A DNA stretch of 64,000 bases from Miltoncostaea sp963770865 (GCA_963770865.1 CAVYRD010000007.1:62001-126000); one strand, 5' to 3'; counted from the stretch's first letter, positions 17,855-30,856 are shown. A program made the numbers and translations. The notes: generated by a model from the sequence alone, not told the origin.

Positions 17855-17873
17855 ATCATCCGCATGGGATGAT
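17855..17873. promoter_or_regulatory. Inverted repeat upstream of the YrhK-gad operon
   Basis: ATCATCC and GGATGAT form a 7-bp inverted repeat with a 5-base centre, 22 bases upstream of the YrhK start. It is in the right place for an operator or for a promoter-overlapping regulator site. Confidence 0.4.
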
Positions 17874-17940
17874 CCGTCGGGAACGGCGTCAAGCCGGATC
17901 CACGACGACGTTCCGGGCGACGACATCTGGCAGGCGGCCG

Positions 17941-17973
17941 GCGAATGGCGGGACCCAGATTCGAACTGGGGAC
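17941..17973 (-). repeat. Left-most att remnant: 33-bp copy of the tRNA-Phe 3' end
   Basis: These 33 bases are identical to 45873-45905, which covers the T-arm, acceptor 3' strand and discriminator of the intact tRNA-Phe gene plus five flanking bases. It lies exactly where chromosomal sequence gives way to integrase-derived sequence, as expected for the tRNA 3' end displaced by integration. The match stops at 17973, where the truncated integrase begins. Confidence 0.8.
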
Positions 17974-18468
17974 GGAGTGTGCTCGTGCATCTCGCCGCCA
18001 TCGCGGCCAGGGCACACGGGGCCGAAGGGGCTTGCCCCCTCAGCAGAGGATTCGACCCGCCACAAGCGCAGCCGCTCGGCGAACGTCTCCCCGATGCAGA
18101 AGACGATGCGGCTGCGCCGCCCCTTGGTCGGGCGCCCCGCATAGCCACGACGCGCCTCGATGCCGCGATCAGCGAGTCGGACGTCGGGCCACCGTAGCCC
18201 GCAGATCTCAGACCGCCGCCGCCCGCCTTCTGCGGCGGCGCGCAGCATGGTCTCGATCCGGAGCGTCTGGCCCGAGTGGTTGAGCAGGGCAGCCAGACCT
18301 GTCTCGTCGAGTACCCGCCGGGCACCAACCCGGTCGGGGTCTGACGGAGGCATGGCGAGTTTGGCGGCGGGGTTCATCGCAATCAGCCCGTCGCCGACCG
18401 CCGCCTCAAGGATGAGGCGAAGAACGCGAAAGGCCCCGAGCTGCAAACGCCCTCCGTCAGTTCGAGAT
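17974..18468 (-). pseudogene. Tyrosine recombinase (integrase) fragment
   Basis: The minus-strand frame reads FRVLRLILEAAVGDGLIAMN, then AAAEGGRRRSEICGLRWPDV (first catalytic Arg region) and RLWRVESSAEGASPFGPVCP, closely paralleling the intact integrase at 31034-32281. It lacks the N-terminal arm- and core-binding domains and the C-terminal HxxR, His and Tyr residues. The 3' break coincides with the start of the tRNA-Phe repeat at 17973, and the 5' break abuts the end of the glycosyltransferase gene. Inactive remnant of the older element's integrase. Confidence 0.82.
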
Positions 18469-19800
18469 CTAGCGCGTGCGCGTCGCGTCCTCGCGGCTCG
18501 ACGTCCCGGATCCGTTGTCCGACGGGAAACCCGCCCGGAGCGCGGAGGGGATGTTGCGCACGAGCTCCAACGGGTTGCGCCTGAGGTTGTACCGGAGGCC
18601 GACCGGCGGCCGTCTCTCGAGGCGTCCGCGCTTCTGCTCGAGGATCTGGATGTAGAGGTCCTCCACCCGCGAGCACACGCCCTCCCACGAGTAGCGCTCG
18701 CTCGCGATGCGGCGTCCGCGGGCGCCCCAGTCCGCGCGCAGGGCCTCATCGTCGAGGAGCTCGCCGATGCCCGCCGCAAGGTCCGCTGCGTCGCCCGGCG
18801 CCACGAACCGGCCCGGGGCGCCGTCGCGGATCACCTGGCGAAAGCCCGCGTTGTCGGCGCAGGCGATCGGCGTGCCGCTCGCCATCGCCTCGACGAGGAC
18901 CACCCCGAACGACGCGAGCACGCACGGGGCGGCGAAGACGGTGGCCTCGCGATAGAGCCGGGGGCGCTCCTCGTCGAGCAGTCCCAGCCACTCGATCCGG
19001 TCCCAGACCCCCAGGCTCCGCGCCCTGCGGTGGTAGATGGGACGCATCGGTCCGTCGCCCACCACCTGGACGATGAAGTCGCGCCCCTCGTCCTGCAGGA
19101 TGCGCGCCGCCTCCAGGAGGGTGCCGAGGCCGTTGCGCGGGTCGAAGCGGCCGACGAACAGGATCCTGGGCGGACCGGGCGGTCGGGATGCGCCGGCGGG
19201 AAGTGGGCGGTAGAGGCCGGTGTCGACGCCGTTCGGGATGATCTCGAAGTCCTGTTCGAAGTACGGGCGCAGGGCCGTCACGCAGGCCTCCGAGACGGCG
19301 ATGAGCCGGTCGGTGCGGGCGATCGCGCTCTGGACGTAGGCGAAGAAGTACTTGTAGCCCCAGTGGCCGCCTTCGAAATAGGTGTGGAAAGTCCCCACGT
19401 TGACCGGCGCGCGCGACGTGCGAAGCGCCCAGAGGCAGATCATCGGCGGCGCCAACCCCTGCGCATGCACGACGTCCATGCCGCGCAGGGCGCGCGCGAC
19501 CCGCGGCTTCACGCCCAGGCCGACGGTCACCCGCGCGATGGACCCGTTCGACGCCAGGGGCATCGAGAGGCCGACGCGAACGGTCCGATAGCCGTGCTCC
19601 CTCAGGTTCCGCGCGTCGATCGCCCGCGCGCGCCGCCTGAGGCGCAGAGGGGCGCGGCTGGTGAGCACGGTCACCTCATGGCCGCGCGCGGCCAGCTGCC
19701 GGCTCAGGTTGTGGACGTGCTCGGGCACGCCTCCGAGCACCGGGTAGGCGAACTCCGTGACCATCGCGATCTTCAGGCGTGGACGGCGCGTCTCCGACAC
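18469..19800 (-). CDS. Family 4 glycosyltransferase (PimA-like)
   Basis: 443 residues, GT-B fold, retaining GT4 type. N-terminal domain: KIAMVTEFAYPVLGGVPEHV and ARGHEVTVLTSRAP; centre: VGTFHTYFEGGHWGYKYFFA and IIPNGVDTGLYRPLP; donor-binding domain: RILFVGRFDPRNGLGTLLEA, ATVFAAPCVLASFGVVLVEA with the family's E-x7-E element, and GTPIACADNAGF. Likely transfers a sugar from a nucleotide or GDP donor to a lipid or polysaccharide acceptor; phosphatidylinositol mannosyltransferases are the nearest look-alikes. GTG start lies 10 bases after the stop of the regulator gene, so the two form an operon. Confidence 0.85.
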   Translation of the reverse strand: MSETRRPRLKIAMVTEFAYPVLGGVPEHVHNLSRQLAARGHEVTVLTSRAPLRLRRRARAIDARNLREHGYRTVRVGLSMPLASNGSIARVTVGLGVKPRVARALRGMDVVHAQGLAPPMICLWALRTSRAPVNVGTFHTYFEGGHWGYKYFFAYVQSAIARTDRLIAVSEACVTALRPYFEQDFEIIPNGVDTGLYRPLPAGASRPPGPPRILFVGRFDPRNGLGTLLEAARILQDEGRDFIVQVVGDGPMRPIYHRRARSLGVWDRIEWLGLLDEERPRLYREATVFAAPCVLASFGVVLVEAMASGTPIACADNAGFRQVIRDGAPGRFVAPGDAADLAAGIGELLDDEALRADWGARGRRIASERYSWEGVCSRVEDLYIQILEQKRGRLERRPPVGLRYNLRRNPLELVRNIPSALRAGFPSDNGSGTSSREDATRTR

Positions 19801-19810
19801 GGGTCCGACG

Positions 19811-22800
19811 TCAGTGGTCGCGGAGGATCTGGGCGTGGAGCCGACGAGTCTCGCCGCTTGGCTCGATGCCGAGTCGGTCGCGCAGCACACGGCGGCACAT
19901 GCTGTACTGGCGCAGGGCCAGCGCGCGCTCCCCCGAATCGGCGTACACGCGCATCAGGTCGCGGTGCCACGCCTCGCGCTCGGGCTCCCCGGCGATCAGG
20001 AGCCGGTAGCGGCTGATCGCGTCGGACGCGCGCCCTGCGGCGGTGAGCTCCTGGGCGATGCGGACGAGCACCTCCCGGTGCGCCTCCTCGAGCTCGGTGC
20101 GCAGGGGCTCGGTCCAGGGGGCGAAGGACCACTCGGGAAGGAGCGCCCCACCGTAGGTGCGCTCGGCCTCCAGCAGCCGCGGCAGTCGCTCGCCCTCCGC
20201 CGACAGCGCCCCGCGCGCGGCGCGGAGGAAGTCGAGCGCATCCCATGAATCGCGCTCGCCGAGCGCCAGCCGGTACACCGGCCCCTCGGCGCGCACGAGC
20301 GACGAGCGCCGCCGAGCGCCGACCTGCGGCTCGAGGGCGCGGCGCAGCGCGTAGAGGGTGGAGTGGAGTGCAGCCAGGCCGCGTTCGCCGGACAGCGACG
20401 GCCAAAGCGCCTCGATCAGCACCTCGCGGTGGACGGGGCCGCGAGCGCACGTCAGCATCGCGAGGAGCACACGCGCCTTCTGCCGGCCGAACGCCGTGTC
20501 GGCGATCCGCTCGCCGCCGCGGTGGACGGCGAGCCCGCCGAGCGTGACGATCCGTACGGAGGCCTTGGCGCCGCGGTGGCGGATGTGGCGCGACTCGCGG
20601 GCGGCTCGACGGACGGATGCGTCCTCGTCGCGGACCAGCAGGTCGAGGGCGCCCTCGGCCGCCACCGCGCCGGCGCTCGCTTCGGCGAGGGCTCGGCGCA
20701 CCCCGGGCCGGAGGCCGACCCCCGCGTCGGCGCAGGCGGCGAGGACCTCGCCGCCGCACGCCCCGGCGAGGCGCACCGCCACGTCCGGCGGCCCGACGCC
20801 ATCGGCGAGCGCGCGCGGGAGGAGCAGTACCGCAAGGGCCCGCTCGCGCCGGGCCCAGAGCGCTCCCAGCCGCCGGTCCGATGAGCGCCGAAGCGCCTCC
20901 GCGAGCCTTGCGTCACCCTCGGCTCCTGGTCCCCACGCCGCCGCCGCGGCCATCGCCGCCCGGGCGCCGGCCCAGGGCGCGCTCGCCTGCTCCGCCGCCG
21001 CCAGCGCCTCGTCGGCGAGTTCGCGCGCGGCGTCGTCGAACCCGACCCGCAGTGCCGCCAGGGCGAGGTCGGTCAGCGCCATCGACGAGTCGTGCGGGAG
21101 CCCGTGCGCGGTCAGCGCCTCGCGCGCGGCGGCGAGCGCGCGTCGCACTCCGTCGGCGTCCCCTGCGGCGGCCGCGAAGGTCGCGCCCGCGACGTCGAAG
21201 CGGTACCCCCGCAGCGCCCCCCCGAGGCGCCGGAAGGCCGGCGCGTCTCGCGCGAGCTCCTCGCCGAGGCGCTCCACGTCTCCGAGGCCGGCGAGGGCAC
21301 CGAGTCGCAGCATCGCGACGACCGGAACGGCGAGCCGCTCGAAGCCGCGCTCGGTGGCCGCGACGTCGAGGCGCCCGGCCTCCTCGAGCGCCTCCGCGTA
21401 CCGGCCCACGTCGGTCAGCACGATCGCCCGGAACGCCCGGGCGTAGAGCGCGTAGTGCAGCAGGTCGAGGCCCGGGTGCGGCGTGAGCTCCTCGATCGCC
21501 TCCTCCAGCGCCGCGAGGGCCTGCGTACGCCGCCCCTGGGGGTGGTCGATGGCGAAGGCACGCGTCACCGCGATGTGCAGGCGCGTGAGCTCGCGCTGCG
21601 GCGCGGCGGCCGACGCCGCCGACAGCTCCTCCTCGGCCTCGGCGTAGCGACAGCTCTCGCCCAGGAGCAGGGCGAGCATCACCCGGGCGGAGGGCAGCAT
21701 CTCGGCCGAGGGGTCGATCGCGGCGATGAGCCGACGGGTCACCGCGATCGTGTGGTCGTAGAGCGCGCCGGCGAGGGGCGCCGCGCGGAGCAGCCGGACC
21801 AGCGTCACGGCGGCCCGTTCGTGATCGCCCTCGGCGGTCAGTTGCTCGACGGCGGCCTCCATCGCGGCGAACGCGCCGCGGTAGTCGGCCCGGTAGAAGA
21901 GCTGGGAGGCGTGGGCGAGCACCACGCCGGGGGTGTCCGACCACGCGTCCGGCGGGACGGCGCCGAGCCACTCGCCGACGTCTGCGCTCCCGCCCGCGCG
22001 GCCGCCGCCGTCCCGCGCGAGGGCCGCGATCGCGGCCGTCAGGTTGCCCGAGGCCAGGTGGTGACGCGCGGCCGTCTCGTGCCGGCCGGCGTCGGACCAG
22101 GCGCCCGCTGCGCGTTCGTGCAGGCCCATCAGTACTCCCGGCGGCGCGCCGGCGAGCCGTCGCCGCAGCGCCCCGCGCAGCAGCCGGTGCTCGCGGAGCC
22201 AGCCGGCCTCGCCGCGCACGACGAAGGCGCGCTGCTCGAGGAGGTCGTCGATGAGCGCTCCGGCATCCTGCCGCCCGGTGACCCGGGCGGCGAGCTCCGG
22301 CGTGAACCGGTCGAGGACCGCGCACGCCTCGAGCAGGCGCCGGGAGGGCTCGGGCAGGTGGTCGACGGCGACGGCGAGTAGGTAGTCGCCGGGGTCGGCA
22401 CCGCCGCGCGCCTCGAGGAGCAGCCCCGCGAGCCAACCCTCCGTCCGCCGCCGAGCCTCCGCCGCCTCCTCGGCCGAGGTATGGACGCCGAGCGCGACGA
22501 GCAGGCGGTGGCACTCCTCCTCCGTGACGGCCAGGTCGCGCTCGTCCATGTCCACTGCGTCCGGCCGGGGCATCCCGAGCGGACCGATGCGCCGGCTTGC
22601 GAGCCCGAGGCGCGCGCGCTTCGGCAGCTCGCCGAGGAGGGCGACGAGCTCGGCCTCGACGGGCGTGCCGAAGAGCGCGTGGACGTCGTCGAGCACCACG
22701 GTGAGGTCGCCGTCCGTCGTCCGCGAGACGGCCTCGCCGAGCGCCCAGGCGCGCTCGGCGGCGCTGTCCGCCCGGGCGACCCCAGGCGCCCGGGCGCCTC

Positions 22801-23035
22801 GAGGCCCGAGCGCCGAGGCGAGCGTGCGCGCCAGGCCGTCCCTCACGATGCGGGCGTCACAGGCGCACCAGAGCACCGGCCCCGGCGCGTCGCGTACGGC
22901 CAGCGCGAGGAGGGCGCTCTTGCCGTACCCCGCCGCAGCGGTCACCCGGAGCAGCCCCCCGTCCAGGCCGGCCCGGGCCCGGGTCACGAGGGCGCTCCGG
23001 GGTAGGCAGGGCATCGGCGGGCGGGGCGACGCCAT
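19811..23035 (-). CDS. STAND-type ATPase transcriptional regulator with SARP (OmpR wHTH plus BTAD) C-terminus
   Basis: 1074 residues. The P-loop TAAAGYGKSALL (about residues 32-43) and LTVVLDDVHALF (Walker B) mark a MalT/AAA-type STAND ATPase. The middle ~550 residues are TPR-like helical repeats. Near residue 815 a winged helix starts (VRIVTLGGLAVHRGGERI, ARVLLAMLTCARGPVHREVL), followed by a bacterial transcriptional activator domain to the C-terminus (LRDRLGIEPSGETRRLHAQI). SARP domains normally sit at the N-terminus; here the order is reversed. It probably integrates a ligand signal with ATP binding and may control the glycosyltransferase downstream or the divergent activase operon. ATG at 23035; a GTG at 23053 is also possible. 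Confidence 0.85.
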   Translation of the reverse strand: MASPRPPMPCLPRSALVTRARAGLDGGLLRVTAAAGYGKSALLALAVRDAPGPVLWCACDARIVRDGLARTLASALGPRGARAPGVARADSAAERAWALGEAVSRTTDGDLTVVLDDVHALFGTPVEAELVALLGELPKRARLGLASRRIGPLGMPRPDAVDMDERDLAVTEEECHRLLVALGVHTSAEEAAEARRRTEGWLAGLLLEARGGADPGDYLLAVAVDHLPEPSRRLLEACAVLDRFTPELAARVTGRQDAGALIDDLLEQRAFVVRGEAGWLREHRLLRGALRRRLAGAPPGVLMGLHERAAGAWSDAGRHETAARHHLASGNLTAAIAALARDGGGRAGGSADVGEWLGAVPPDAWSDTPGVVLAHASQLFYRADYRGAFAAMEAAVEQLTAEGDHERAAVTLVRLLRAAPLAGALYDHTIAVTRRLIAAIDPSAEMLPSARVMLALLLGESCRYAEAEEELSAASAAAPQRELTRLHIAVTRAFAIDHPQGRRTQALAALEEAIEELTPHPGLDLLHYALYARAFRAIVLTDVGRYAEALEEAGRLDVAATERGFERLAVPVVAMLRLGALAGLGDVERLGEELARDAPAFRRLGGALRGYRFDVAGATFAAAAGDADGVRRALAAAREALTAHGLPHDSSMALTDLALAALRVGFDDAARELADEALAAAEQASAPWAGARAAMAAAAAWGPGAEGDARLAEALRRSSDRRLGALWARRERALAVLLLPRALADGVGPPDVAVRLAGACGGEVLAACADAGVGLRPGVRRALAEASAGAVAAEGALDLLVRDEDASVRRAARESRHIRHRGAKASVRIVTLGGLAVHRGGERIADTAFGRQKARVLLAMLTCARGPVHREVLIEALWPSLSGERGLAALHSTLYALRRALEPQVGARRRSSLVRAEGPVYRLALGERDSWDALDFLRAARGALSAEGERLPRLLEAERTYGGALLPEWSFAPWTEPLRTELEEAHREVLVRIAQELTAAGRASDAISRYRLLIAGEPEREAWHRDLMRVYADSGERALALRQYSMCRRVLRDRLGIEPSGETRRLHAQILRDH

Positions 23036-23235
23036 GCGTCCGCTCGTCACCGACCCTAGGGTGGGCGCCGCTCGGCGTGGGCGGGTGCTGGCGATCGGGG
23101 CTCCGGTTCGTGGGGCTGCTTCGAAGGGGACCGTAACGCCCGAACGCCCACGAAGAGAACACCCGCCGTCAGTCAGCCGTGAGTGAGCCGCATGACGAGC
23201 GGTGAGGTGGCTGCGGTAAAGATGCACATCGGCCA

Positions 23236-23253
23236 CGAGGGCGCGCGCCCTCG
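23236..23253. promoter_or_regulatory. 18-bp perfect palindrome in the leader of the activase operon
   Basis: CGAGGGCGCGCGCCCTCG is a perfect palindrome 17 bases before the ATG at 23271, just ahead of a GGGGGGAG ribosome-binding site. A TAAAGA hexamer at about 23216-23221 could be the -10. The palindrome could be an operator or a hairpin that masks the ribosome-binding site. Confidence 0.45.
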
Positions 23254-23270
23254 ATGCGGGGGGAGACGCG

Positions 23271-25033
23271 ATGTCCACCACGCCCACACCCACCTCGGAG
23301 GAGCTCATCCAGCGCCGGCTCCAGGAGGAGCGCGAGCGTCTTGCGCGCGAGCTCGGCATCGAGGAGGTCGAACGGGAGCACCACGCCCGGCCGGCCGAGC
23401 GGCGCTTCACGGCCTCGCAGCGGCCCCACACCACCGTGCTCTACGGCGGCCTCACCTGGAAGCACGAGCGGCTCATCCACGGCGCCCTCGAGGGCCTGGG
23501 CTACCGTCCGCAGGCGCTTCCGTGCCCGGACGTCGCCGCATTCCAGCTCGGCAAGGAGTACGGCAACAACGGCCAGTGCAACCCGACGTACTTCACCGTC
23601 GGCAACCTGGTCCAGTACCTCCAGCGCCTCGAATCCGAGGGCATGTCCCGCCGGGACATCATCGACACGTACGTGTTCGTCACGGCCGGGGCGTGCGGCC
23701 CGTGCCGCTTCGGCATGTACGAGGCCGAGTACCGCCTGGCCCTGCGCAACTCCGGCTTCGACGGCTTCCGGGTCCTGCTCTTCCAGCAGTCCGGGGGCTT
23801 CGACCAGGCCGGCGAGGCCGACGGCCTGGAGCTCAACGTCAACTTCTTTCTCGCGTTCCTCAACGCCCTCAACATGGGGGACGTACTCAACGACGTCGGC
23901 TACCAGATGCGGCCCTTCGAGATCGACGAGGGTGCCACGGACCGGGCCATGGAACAGGCGATGGGGGACCTGCGGGAGGCCTTCCGCGCCCACCGCAACC
24001 GGCGCCTCGAGGGACGCCTGGGCGCGTTCCTGACGTCCCTGCCCGCCGTCGGCGGCGTAGCGGAGAGCGCCGGCAAGTTCGCCGACGCGCTGCTGGGCCG
24101 CGAGTACGTCGCCGCGCTCGAAGGGGTCGCGGACAACCTGCGCCGGGTGCGCATCGACCGGACCCGCGTCAAGCCGATCGTCAAGATCACCGGCGAGTTC
24201 TGGGCCCAGACCACCGAGGGCGACGGGAACTACCGGATGTTCCCGTTCCTCGAGCGCGAGGGCGCCCAGGTCCTGGTGGAGCCGGTCGGCACCTGGATCA
24301 TGTACCTCATCCACCAGGCCAAGCAGGCGAACGCGGACCGCGCGGGCGTGACCGAGGACGAGGCGATGCCGGCGGCGTGGCGCATCGACAAGCGCATGGC
24401 GGCCGATCTGCGGATGCGGCGCAAGAACGCCGTCCTGTCCCTCGCCGAGGCCGTCTTCGTCCGCGAGTGGAGGCGGCTGCGCGAGGCGCTCGGTGGCGTG
24501 CCGCACGAGCTCTCGGATCAGTACGAGCTCCAGCGCATCGCCCACCCGATGTACAACTCGCGCGCCGGCGGCGGCGAGGGCCACCTCGAGGTCGCCAAGA
24601 ACATCTACTACTCGAACAAGGACATGTGCCACATGGTGCTGTCCCTCAAGCCCTTCGGGTGCATGCCCTCGACCCAGTCCGACGGCGTCCAGTCGGCCGT
24701 CGTCAACCAGTACAAGGACATGATCTACCTGCCGATCGAGACCTCGGGCGAGGGGGAGATCAACGCGCACAGCCGCGTCCAGATGGCCCTGGGCGAGGCG
24801 AAGGTCAAGGCGCGCGAGGAGATGCAGCGGGTGCTGGAGCGCACCGGCCTGACCCTCGACGAGGTGCGCGCGTACGCCGAGGAGCATCCCGAGCTGCAGG
24901 ACCCGCTCTACAAGGTGCCCCACGCCCCGGGGCTGATCGGCACCGCGGCGAACTTCGTCGCCCACGTGCACGAGCTGCGGGGCGGCGGCCTGCGCACGGG
25001 CGCCGCGGTCCCGGCGGCCGCGGGGACGCCGGC

Positions 25034-25037
<4 letters not shown>
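23271..25037 (+). CDS. 2-hydroxyacyl-CoA dehydratase/activase-related protein (HgdB/DUF2229-like)
   Basis: 588 residues. After a charged N-terminal helix come TVLYGGLTWKHERLIHGALE, ALPCPDVAAFQLGKEYGNNG, QCNPTYFTVGNLVQYLQRLE, TAGACGPCRFGMYEAEYRLA and KPFGCMPSTQSDGVQSAVVN. The paired cysteines are typical of the cluster-binding subunit family related to HgdB/BcrB and double-cubane proteins. ATG start with GGGGGGAGACGCG upstream. The stop overlaps the ATG of the ATPase gene (ATGA), so both are made together. Likely binds Fe-S clusters and takes electrons from its partner ATPase; the substrate is unknown. Confidence 0.8.
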
Positions 25038-28487
<3,450 letters not shown>

Positions 28488-28504
<17 letters not shown>

Positions 28505-28784
28505 CGGGACGCGCGGCGGCGCCAAGATCATGTTCGAGGTCTACCGCGAGGGCGGCTACGACCGGCGCTTCCGGGTGGTCTACTTCACGGAGCTCAACGA
28601 CCACAACCGCGACCACGAGCTCAATCGCTGCCTCGCGGGGGAGAGCTTCCTGTCGGGCTACCTCGCCGAGACCTCCCGCAAGGAGGCCCGGGCGGTCATC
28701 GGCGGCGCGCTCAAGCGCCTGAACGAGGGAGACCCGCTCACGCCGGAGGGCCTCGCGGCCGAGCTCGAGCCGCACCTGGCCTAG
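28488..28784 (+). CDS. Small conserved-looking protein at the end of the activase operon
   Basis: 98 residues; MFEVYREGGYDRRFRVVYFT, ELNDHNRDHELNRCLAGESF, KEARAVIGGALKRLNEGD. Not recognised. The TTG at 28488 follows GAGGAGGTGACCG, a strong ribosome-binding site, and overlaps the upstream gene by 17 bases; an ATG at 28530 is the alternative. It is rich in charged and aromatic residues and is probably a small helical partner of the activase, judging only from the operon position. Confidence 0.65.
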
Positions 28785-28875
28785 ACCGTAGGGAGCGCCG
28801 GGATCCGTGCCGGCGCCCCGCTCATGCGTGATCGAGGGTTGCCGTCGGGGATGAGCCTGCGGTAGAGCCACGGTC

Positions 28876-29777
28876 ATGGGAGGCGCCGACATGGGTAACG
28901 GTACGTTCGTCGGCCCGGATGTGCACGCCCGAAGCGTGGTCGCCGGGGTGATCGATGGACACACGGGCGAGCTGAGGGCGCTGCGCGTCCCGCACGGCAC
29001 GGAGCAGTTGGTGAACTGGCTCAGCCGGCTCCCTGCCCCGGTGCGGGTGACGTACGAGGCCGGGCCGACCGGCTTCGGCCTGGCCCGCTCATGCGAGGCG
29101 GTGAGAATGCAGTGCCTGGTTGCCGCGCCGAGCCTGATCGCGCGCTCGCCCGCCGGGCGCGGCCGAAGGAGCGATGTCTCCGATGCCGAGCAGCTGGCCC
29201 GCCTTCTGCGCCGCGGCGAGCTCACGGCGGTGAGGATCCCCGATCCGGCCGACGAGGCCGCCGGCGATCTGGTGCGCCCGCGGCGATCTGATGCGGCCGA
29301 CATCGCCTGTCAAAGCTGCTGCTGCGCCATGGCCTGGTGTACGAGTCCGGGCGCGCCTGGACGGCCGCACACGAGACCTGGCTGCGGCGCCAGCGCCTCG
29401 AGCATCCGGGCACCCGCGCGGCCTTCGATGACTACTATGCCGCCGTTCTCGGGGCGGGTCTTCGCCGCGAGCGGCTTGATGAGCAGATCGCTCAGATGGC
29501 CGCCGACCCGCGCTTTGCGCCGGCGGTGGGGCGTCTTTCGTGCGTACGTGGGGTCGGCACCCTCACCGCCTTTGCGCTGGCGGTCGAGATCGGTGACTTC
29601 CACCGCCTGCGCGGTGCCACGATCGGCGCCTACCTGGGACTCTCCCCGAGCGAGTCCCAGTCGGGTGCCCGCCACAGCGGCGGCCCGATCACCAAGGCCG
29701 GCAACTCCCACGCACGACGCCTCCTGGTGGAGGCTGCATGGCACCACCGACCTGCGGTGCGCGCGAGCGCCGTGTAG
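28876..29777 (+). pseudogene. IS110-family transposase, frameshifted and 3'-truncated
   Basis: The 5' half in one frame has the DEDD-type N-terminal domain: TFVGPDVHARSVVAGVIDGH, VTYEAGPTGFGLARSCEAV, VAAPSLIARSP and DAEQLARLLRRGELTAVRIP. Near 29290-29305 the frame shifts and the rest (RLSKLLLRHGLVYESGRAW, VGRLSCVRGVGTLTAFALAV, IGAYLGLSPSESQSGARHSG, ITKAGNSHARRLLVEAAWHH) continues in another frame until a stop at 29777, without the usual C-terminal part. IS110 elements lack terminal inverted repeats, so the ends are judged from the coding match. Not functional. Confidence 0.82.
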
Positions 29778-30045
29778 AAGACGGGTCGCAGCGTGCCCTC
29801 GATCGCTCGGCGTCGGGCCTCCTCCTCGAAGCGGTCGGTTCCCGCTTCGACGGCGTCATGCCATGCGAGGGCGAACTCCTCGTCGCGCTGGCGGTGTCGT
29901 AGACCGTCGAACGGCCCACGCCGGCGGCGCGACACGCCGCCGTCACAGAGTGGCCCTCGGCGAGGTCGGCGAGGAAGGCCTCGCGGGCTGCGTTGGGAAC
30001 GCGCAGCAGCCCCCCCGCAACGCCCAGAGACGCCCTGCAACGCAC
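29776..30045 (-). pseudogene. Phage terminase small-subunit-like (HTH) gene fragment, frameshifted
   Basis: The minus strand reads AAREAFLADLAEGHSVTAAC, RAAGVGRSTVYD in one frame, then after a one-base slip near the Trp codon RQRDEEFALAWHDAVEAGTD, RFEEEARRRAIEGTLRPVFY in the next frame. The helix-turn-helix followed by an EEARRRAxxG helix and RPVF is typical of phage or integrative-element terminase small subunits and related HTH proteins. The C-terminal end is cut by the IS110 remnant. It shows that the older element was phage-like. Confidence 0.65.
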
Positions 30046-30110
30046 TCGGCCCCTGCAGCGGATGAGGCCGCGAGGGGTCGAGAACGGCCTGGTGGTCCGG
30101 GCTCAGGAAG

Positions 30111-30155
30111 TGGCGGGACCCAGATTCGAACTGGGGACACCACGATTTTCAGTCG
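30111..30155 (-). repeat. Central att site: 45-bp perfect copy of the tRNA-Phe 3' part
   Basis: Identical over 45 bases to 45878-45922, from the discriminator base through the T-arm, variable region and anticodon loop, then diverging at the 5' anticodon stem. This is the direct repeat expected when a tyrosine recombinase inserts an element into a tRNA gene and restores it. It marks the left end of the younger element and the right end of the older one. Confidence 0.92.
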
Positions 30156-30427
30156 CCCCTCGGAGCGTCAGAGAGCCCGCCCGGTGAGCCGGGTGTCGCC
30201 GGGGCACGCCCCAGGCGCATCGACGTATGCATCGTCTCGTCGCCGGGCGGCAAGCGCCGCCGTCCTGTCAAACCGGTGAGCGGCCGAGTCCGCCACGCGG
30301 TCGGGGCGCTTCGCTCGGCCCGTAACGGCAGCTCAACGGCCCTTAACCCAACGGCCACGACCCGGAGCTACCGTGGACCCCGACCGTGGGGTTTTGGCCC
30401 CGACAGTCGTCCAAACAGAGGTGCCCG

Positions 30428-30856
30428 ATGAGCCCCATCACTTCCCGCCCGCCCGGATCGCCCCCAGACGCGGCCGACGCCACCATGGATCTCCTTGACC
30501 TGGCCCACGCCGCCCTGCCCTCGGACGAGCTGGGGGCAGTGCTCACGGCCACCCGGCGCGCCGCCGCGCTCCTGCTTGAGCCCCCACCGCCCGGGCGCCC
30601 GGCGAGGGGTCCCTCGCCGCCGCCAGAAAGCGTGCTCTCGGCGCCCGCCCGCCCCCACCTCGCGGCGATCGAGGAGAGCCTCAGCGCGGCCGTTGGCCGC
30701 CACGGGGCGCACACCCTGGCCGCCTTGCGGCTGCGCCGAGCCGTCGAGACCCATGCCGAGGACGTGGCGGCCCGCCCGCGGGGCGCCGCGGTCCCGCCCT
30801 GGCCGCCCGCCTGCGTCACCCCGGGCTCGCCAAGGCCCGCACGGCAAGCGGCCTGA
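30428..30856 (+). CDS. Hypothetical proline/alanine-rich protein of the element
   Basis: 142 residues; MSPITSRPPGSPPDAADATM, DLLDLAHAALPSDELGAVLT, ESLSAAVGRHGAHTLAALRL. Helical N-terminal and central parts are joined by a Pro-rich linker (LEPPPPGRPARGPSPPPES). Not recognised. The ATG at 30428 is preceded by CAGAGGTG. It lies alone between the left att site and the convergent integrase gene. A small GC hairpin followed by TTTT (about 30376-30395) lies in its leader. Confidence 0.5.
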   Translation: MSPITSRPPGSPPDAADATMDLLDLAHAALPSDELGAVLTATRRAAALLLEPPPPGRPARGPSPPPESVLSAPARPHLAAIEESLSAAVGRHGAHTLAALRLRRAVETHAEDVAARPRGAAVPPWPPACVTPGSPRPARQAA

